A stretch of 64,000 bases of DNA, taken from contig NZ_WHJG01000034.1 of assembly GCF_011682175.1 (NCBI RefSeq), positions 16,324-80,323 on the forward strand, in the 5' to 3' direction. Positions 60,362 through 64,000 of this stretch are shown here, piece by piece. Source of the DNA: Massilia frigida. GTDB taxonomy: Bacteria; Pseudomonadota; Gammaproteobacteria; Burkholderiales; Burkholderiaceae_D. Position numbers and translations under genes: made by a program. How positions within the stretch are numbered: position 1 is the stretch's first letter; each line of letters starts with the position of its first letter. The notes below the pieces were generated by a model. It did not search any database and was not told where the DNA came from. It was given only the letters and a program-made list of their open reading frames with translations.

Positions 60362-62317
60362 ATGGAGAGCCGTCTCGACCGCCTGGAAGCCGTCCAGGCC
60401 ATGTTGCTGGGCATCGGACAGATCTCGACGGGGTGCACCGACATTACCGACTTCGTGGGCGCGGTGCACCGCGCGCTGGGCCGCATCATGTATGCGGCCA
60501 ATTTCTATGTGGCGCTGAGCGACCGCACGGAGCACACGGTGCGCTTCGTGTATTACGTCGACGAACGCGACGCCGCGCCCGATCCCCAGGAAAAGCTGCC
60601 GCTGGCCTCGCCCGAGCAATCGCCCACCGCCTGGGTGATCATGAACCGGCGCAACCTGGTCATGACGAAGGATGAAAGCGCCGCGCACCGGGTCGATGGC
60701 CACGCCTGGGGCCGCGGCACGCGCGCCGAGCAGTGGATGGGCTGCCCCCTGCTCGATCACCAGCATCAGGCGCTGGGGGCCATCGTGCTGCAAAGCTATA
60801 GCCCCGAGCATACCTACAGCGAAGAAGACCAGGCGCTGTTTTCCCTCATCGCCAACCATGTCTCGAATGCGCTGCAAGGCATCCAGAGCGTGGACCGGCT
60901 GGAACGCGCGGTACACGAGCGCACGGCGCTGCTGGCGCATGAAGTGGCGGAACGGCGGCGCGCCGAAGCGGTCCAGCATGCGCTGTACGAGATCGCCAAT
61001 CTGTCGGCCTCGGCGGTCGATGCGGAGATGTTGTCGGGTAATCTGCACAACATCATCAGCGAACTGATGGTCGCCGACAACTTCCTGATCGCGCTGTACC
61101 ACCCGGACACGCGCGAGTTCAGCATTCCGTATTTCGTCGACCAGAAGCATGCCGAAGCGCCGGTCAAGCGCTTCGCTTATGGCGTGGGGATGAGTTCCTA
61201 CATCCTGGACAGCAAGCAGGCTTGCCTGCACGACGCGGCCAGCTATGCGCGCCTGGTGGCCGAGCGCAGCATGGGCGAGCCGCTGGGCAGTGTCGAGATC
61301 GCCAGCTGGATGGGGGCGCCGATGCTGGTGCACGACAAGCCGTATGGCGTGATCATCGTGCAGAGCTACGATCCGGCCATCGTCTACACCGAGGCCGACC
61401 TGGAGTTGCTGGCCTTCATGGCCAGCCACGTGGCAGTGGCGATCGCGCGCATGCAGGCCGACCGCGCGGTGCGGGTGGCCAAGGAGCGCCTGGAGCAGCA
61501 GAACGGCGCCCTGAACGCGGCGCTGACGGCGCTGCGCGATGCGCAGACCGAACTGGTGCGCCAGGAGAAGCTGGCCTCGCTGGGGCGGCTAGTGGCGGGC
61601 GTGGCGCACGAGATCAATACGCCGCTGGGCATTTGCGTGACCGCCACCAGCCATCTGGTGCAGGAACTCAAACTGACGCGCGAGGAACTGGCGGCCGGCG
61701 AGATGACCGAGGATAGCCTGGAGCAGTTTTTTGACGTCCTCGACCAGTCGCTGCGCATCATGACCACCAATACCCAGCGCGCGGCGGCGCTGGTGCGCAG
61801 CTTCAAGCAGGTGGCGGTGGACCAGTCGTCGGACGATATCCGCAGCTTTGACATGAAAGCCTACCTGGCCGAAGTGCTGCTGTCGCTGCAGCCGCGCCTG
61901 AAAGGGAGGCCGGTGAAGGTCGAGGTCGATTGTCCGGAGGAGATTGTGCTCGACAGTTTTCCAGGGGCGGTGTCGCAGATCGTGACCAATCTGGTGATGA
62001 ATTCGCTGGTGCATGGTTTTACGCGCGAGCAGGCGGGGACGATCCGGATCGAAGTGCGGCTCGACGGCGGGCAGGTATGGTTCGAGTACTGCGATGACGG
62101 CGCCGGCATGGACCAGGACACCCTGGCCAAGCTGTTCGATCCGTTTTTCACGACGCGGCGCGGGCAGGGCGGCAGCGGGCTGGGGGCGCACATCGTGTAC
62201 AACCTGGTGACCGGGCCGCTGGGCGGCTCGGTCAAGGTGGACAGTGCGCCAGGGGAAGGCTTGCGCTACCGGTTGCGCTTTCCGCAGAGCCGCAAGCAGG
62301 TGGCAGTGGCGGCGTAA
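60362..62317 (+). CDS. Cytoplasmic sensor histidine kinase with two GAF domains
   Basis: 651 residues, no membrane segment. GAF 1 is at about 20-180, a coiled coil at about 178-212 (RAVHERTALLAHEVAERRRA), and GAF 2 at about 215-365. A coiled coil leads to the His box LVRQEKLASLGRLVAGVAHE with phospho-His416. The ATPase domain (about 520-650) has LVMNSLVHGFT, DDGAGMD, LFDPFFTTR and GSGLGAHIVYNLV. The His box and G-box resemble NtrB-like kinases. No response regulator gene is adjacent, so it is an orphan. Its ribosome site is within a hairpin. Confidence 0.92.
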   Translation: MESRLDRLEAVQAMLLGIGQISTGCTDITDFVGAVHRALGRIMYAANFYVALSDRTEHTVRFVYYVDERDAAPDPQEKLPLASPEQSPTAWVIMNRRNLVMTKDESAAHRVDGHAWGRGTRAEQWMGCPLLDHQHQALGAIVLQSYSPEHTYSEEDQALFSLIANHVSNALQGIQSVDRLERAVHERTALLAHEVAERRRAEAVQHALYEIANLSASAVDAEMLSGNLHNIISELMVADNFLIALYHPDTREFSIPYFVDQKHAEAPVKRFAYGVGMSSYILDSKQACLHDAASYARLVAERSMGEPLGSVEIASWMGAPMLVHDKPYGVIIVQSYDPAIVYTEADLELLAFMASHVAVAIARMQADRAVRVAKERLEQQNGALNAALTALRDAQTELVRQEKLASLGRLVAGVAHEINTPLGICVTATSHLVQELKLTREELAAGEMTEDSLEQFFDVLDQSLRIMTTNTQRAAALVRSFKQVAVDQSSDDIRSFDMKAYLAEVLLSLQPRLKGRPVKVEVDCPEEIVLDSFPGAVSQIVTNLVMNSLVHGFTREQAGTIRIEVRLDGGQVWFEYCDDGAGMDQDTLAKLFDPFFTTRRGQGGSGLGAHIVYNLVTGPLGGSVKVDSAPGEGLRYRLRFPQSRKQVAVAA

Positions 62318-62717
62318 GCTGTCGCGCGTAGCCGCAGGGAGCCTGCTCGATGCAGTGGGTCGCGCTCGCTGTCCACGTACGTCCTTGGTCATGCCCATCC
62401 GGTGGTCGGGCTTGCCCGCATTCGCTGCGGGCCTTGTCGTTAAGCATTGCCGCGAAATAGCGACGATCTGCATACCGTTGACTACTCAATAGCGCCCGCT
62501 TGTCCTTTCAGGCGCGTCGTCCTGTCCCACCCGATCCGTGAAAAGCATTTTAATCATGCGTTGGGCACGATTCGTCAAAAAATGGCGACGAAAGCAAAAT
62601 GTCAACATAGATGCGGTTCAATTTAACAACATTAATTGCCATAATTGTTGTCAAATTTTAAAATTCGCTGAGGCAACATGAGATAATTCTGCAACTTTAA
62701 AAAATCAAAGGTATGAC
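62318..62717. other. Intergenic region with an AT-rich, dyad-containing right half
   Basis: About 400 bases with no gene I can support. The left half is GC-rich with small inverted repeats (GGGCTTGCCCGCATTCGCTG CGGGCC-like). The right half, from about 62535, is AT-rich and holds a dyad ACAACATTAAT/ATAATTGTTGT (62626-62636 and 62641-62651, 9 of 11 pairs) that may be an operator or promoter region for the truncated gene downstream. Confidence 0.45.
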
Positions 62718-62861
62718 ATGGCTTTTCCCTTCGCAGGCACACCGTTTTTATCCCGGCTATCGCCCCACCGAATTTTTTTCGTACTAATCACGGCAATTTT
62801 CCTGTGTGTCACGCTCCATGCGCGGGCCGCTGAGCCTAAGCCTCCCGAGTTCGACAGTTGA
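62718..62861 (+). CDS. Truncated secreted protein: signal peptide and start only
   Basis: 47 residues with AAAGG 6 bases before the ATG. After a basic N-terminus comes a clear export signal (RIFFVLITAIFLCVTLHARA, cleavage near AAE), then only PKPPEFDS before a TGA. A 47-residue protein that is almost all signal peptide makes sense as the 5' end of a longer periplasmic protein cut off by the adjacent insertion element. The family cannot be told from what is left. Confidence 0.55.
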   Translation: MAFPFAGTPFLSRLSPHRIFFVLITAIFLCVTLHARAAEPKPPEFDS

Positions 62862-64000
62862 GCGCGTAAGTTATTGATTCGTATAGCGGCGCCGTTCAAA
62901 AATGCCACTACAAGAGGGTCAATCGCGTTTCGATGGTCGGTTTTTTGATCGTAAGCGCGGCGAGAATGCCCGTCTGCTCCTGGTTAATTGTTGAGATGCC
63001 CGTGACCGATTCCGCGCCGTTCAGCGTGACGCGGTGGTGTTGAATGCGACGCAGCTTTTCCAAGGCGCGCTCGGGCGAGAGCGCCGTGTCGCTGGCGTGC
63101 AAACGGGTGCGCATGACGCGATACAGAATCAATGCCATGAAGCAGATCGCCGCGTGAGCGCGAATGCGTTCAGGCAGTCGGTGATAGATCGGTCCGATCT
63201 CAATTTCGGATTTGAGGACGCGGAAACCGCGTTCAATATCGGCTAATGATTTATACCGTTTCACGACGTCGGCAGGCGCTAGATCGGCGGTGTTCGTGAC
63301 CAGTAGCAATTTGCCGTCCATCAGGCGTGCGTGCGCCAGCGCGCGCTCGTCGATCGAGTACGTGAACAACTCGCTTTTAAGGTCCACCCGGACGATGCGC
63401 GCCAAGTGCGCTTCGCACACCTCATGATAGAAACGGGCGCGTGCTCCGCCATCGGAGAGCTTGCGTCCGCGCTTGCGCGCGCCGCCTTCCTGTCCATCGA
63501 GTTTGCCCGCCCACTGGGCTGCTTTTTGCTCCAGCGCGCCGATGATGAGGTCGCGTTTGGCGCCGGCGGCCAGCGCCACCTGCGGATCATGAGCGATGAT
63601 CAGGCGCAGCTTGTCCCACTGCGCCTCTCCCAGTACTTCCTCCTTAGCGTTGACGCAAGTGGCGTCGTGGAGCGGCGTCAGGATATCGACGAAATCGTTG
63701 TAGCGCCGCCCTGGAACGGCAAGGATGAATTCAAGTTTCGCGCCGCCCGGCAGGGTGATGGCCTGCAGATCGGCCAGGTTGTCTGTCGAGAGCAAGCCGC
63801 GGTCAGCGACGGCGATGACGCGCTTGACGGGGAAGCGCTGAACGATCTTTTCAATGATGGGCTTGATGGTAGCGACCTCGGCGGTATTGCCATCAAATAC
63901 CTCGTGATAGAGCGGCAAGCCGTCGGCCGTTTGCACCACGCCGAGCATGACCTGGCGGGCAATCAGGCCCTCCTTTGACATGCCGAATTTACGGACGTCC
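62862..64000 (-). mobile_element. Insertion sequence, IS4/IS1634-like (partial, runs off the window)
   Basis: The element carries one long transposase gene on the minus strand and continues past base 64000. The end inside the window lies between the stop of the truncated gene (62861) and the transposase stop (62908); its terminal inverted repeat cannot be fixed without the other end. The left boundary given here is approximate. Confidence 0.6.
62908..64000 (-). CDS. IS4/IS1634 family DDE transposase (N-terminus outside the window)
   Basis: The frame stays open to the window edge, so about 364 C-terminal residues are visible. DDE-type motifs are GVVQTADGLPLYHEVFDGNT, AVADRGLLSTDNLADL (second Asp), YHEVCEAHLARIVRVD and the Y-(2)-R-(3)-E region ADIERGFRVLKSEIEIGPIY with the catalytic Glu. 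The end, ERIRAHAAICFMALILYRVM, is typical of the group. It catalyses cut-and-paste movement of the element. An ATG at 63981 is internal, because upstream codons (DVRKFG) continue the family sequence. It appears intact over the visible part. Confidence 0.9.
   Translation of the reverse strand, partial: DVRKFGMSKEGLIARQVMLGVVQTADGLPLYHEVFDGNTAEVATIKPIIEKIVQRFPVKRVIAVADRGLLSTDNLADLQAITLPGGAKLEFILAVPGRRYNDFVDILTPLHDATCVNAKEEVLGEAQWDKLRLIIAHDPQVALAAGAKRDLIIGALEQKAAQWAGKLDGQEGGARKRGRKLSDGGARARFYHEVCEAHLARIVRVDLKSELFTYSIDERALAHARLMDGKLLLVTNTADLAPADVVKRYKSLADIERGFRVLKSEIEIGPIYHRLPERIRAHAAICFMALILYRVMRTRLHASDTALSPERALEKLRRIQHHRVTLNGAESVTGISTINQEQTGILAALTIKKPTIETRLTLL

Overview
The window is GC-rich DNA from the chromosome of a betaproteobacterium, most probably Oxalobacteraceae of the Massilia/Telluria/Duganella type. 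This is inferred from gene content: a PhaM-like polyhydroxyalkanoate granule protein, a PEP-CTERM 'choice-of-anchor A' protein, Burkholderiales-style methyl-accepting chemotaxis and GGDEF proteins, a YfcF-type glutathione transferase and a tamA-tamB pair. No rRNA, tRNA, CRISPR array or replication origin was found. Genes are dense and often translationally coupled (ATGA, GTGA or TTGA overlaps).

Layout. 1-1.8 kb: truncated ORF, small membrane protein and an Rpn-type nuclease. 2.1-5.0 kb: three overlapping genes for a secreted phospholipase C/P1-nuclease-fold enzyme, a parvulin foldase and a small anchored protein. 5.1-8.5 kb: GH25 lysozyme, six perfect 12-bp tandem repeats, an orphan LivK-type binding protein and an NCS2 purine permease. 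8.6-12.9 kb: chemotaxis receptor, an outer membrane protein split by an in-frame TAA, yfcF and a Pro/Ala-rich protein. 13.0-21.1 kb: a beta-glucan/glucoside locus (ABC importer, LacI regulator, secreted GH3 glucosidase) with matching LacI-type operators in front of the importer and the glucosidase. 21.2-30.8 kb: DUF4142 protein, AEC transporter, TPR-GAF-GGDEF protein, OsmC/PaiB pair facing a MocR regulator, tag and an mnmC-like gene with a decayed methyltransferase half. 30.9-36.8 kb: soluble histidine kinase plus TPR response regulator, PhaM, two DUF3108 paralogues. 37.0-42.0 kb: a three-gene SMC/kleisin condensin operon in MukFEB/JetABC order. 42.1-53.1 kb: membrane protein, S9 peptidase, tamB and tamA, queC, DUF805 protein. 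53.1-53.8 kb: an AT-rich patch with a broken Fic gene. 53.8-62.3 kb: metallophosphoesterase, CHASE-GGDEF protein, small proteins, PEP-CTERM protein, GAF-GAF histidine kinase. 62.7-64 kb: a short signal-peptide ORF beside an IS4/IS1634-type transposase that runs off the window.

The main candidate for a poorly described system is the compact condensin operon (36991-41968). Its SMC is only 941 residues, and no JetD-type nuclease or MksG-type partner follows it. The phospholipase/foldase cassette and the LacI/GH3/ABC regulon are the clearest cooperating gene sets. Signs of decay or transfer are the OMP nonsense codon, the Fic remnant, the vestigial MnmC methyltransferase domain and the IS at the right edge.
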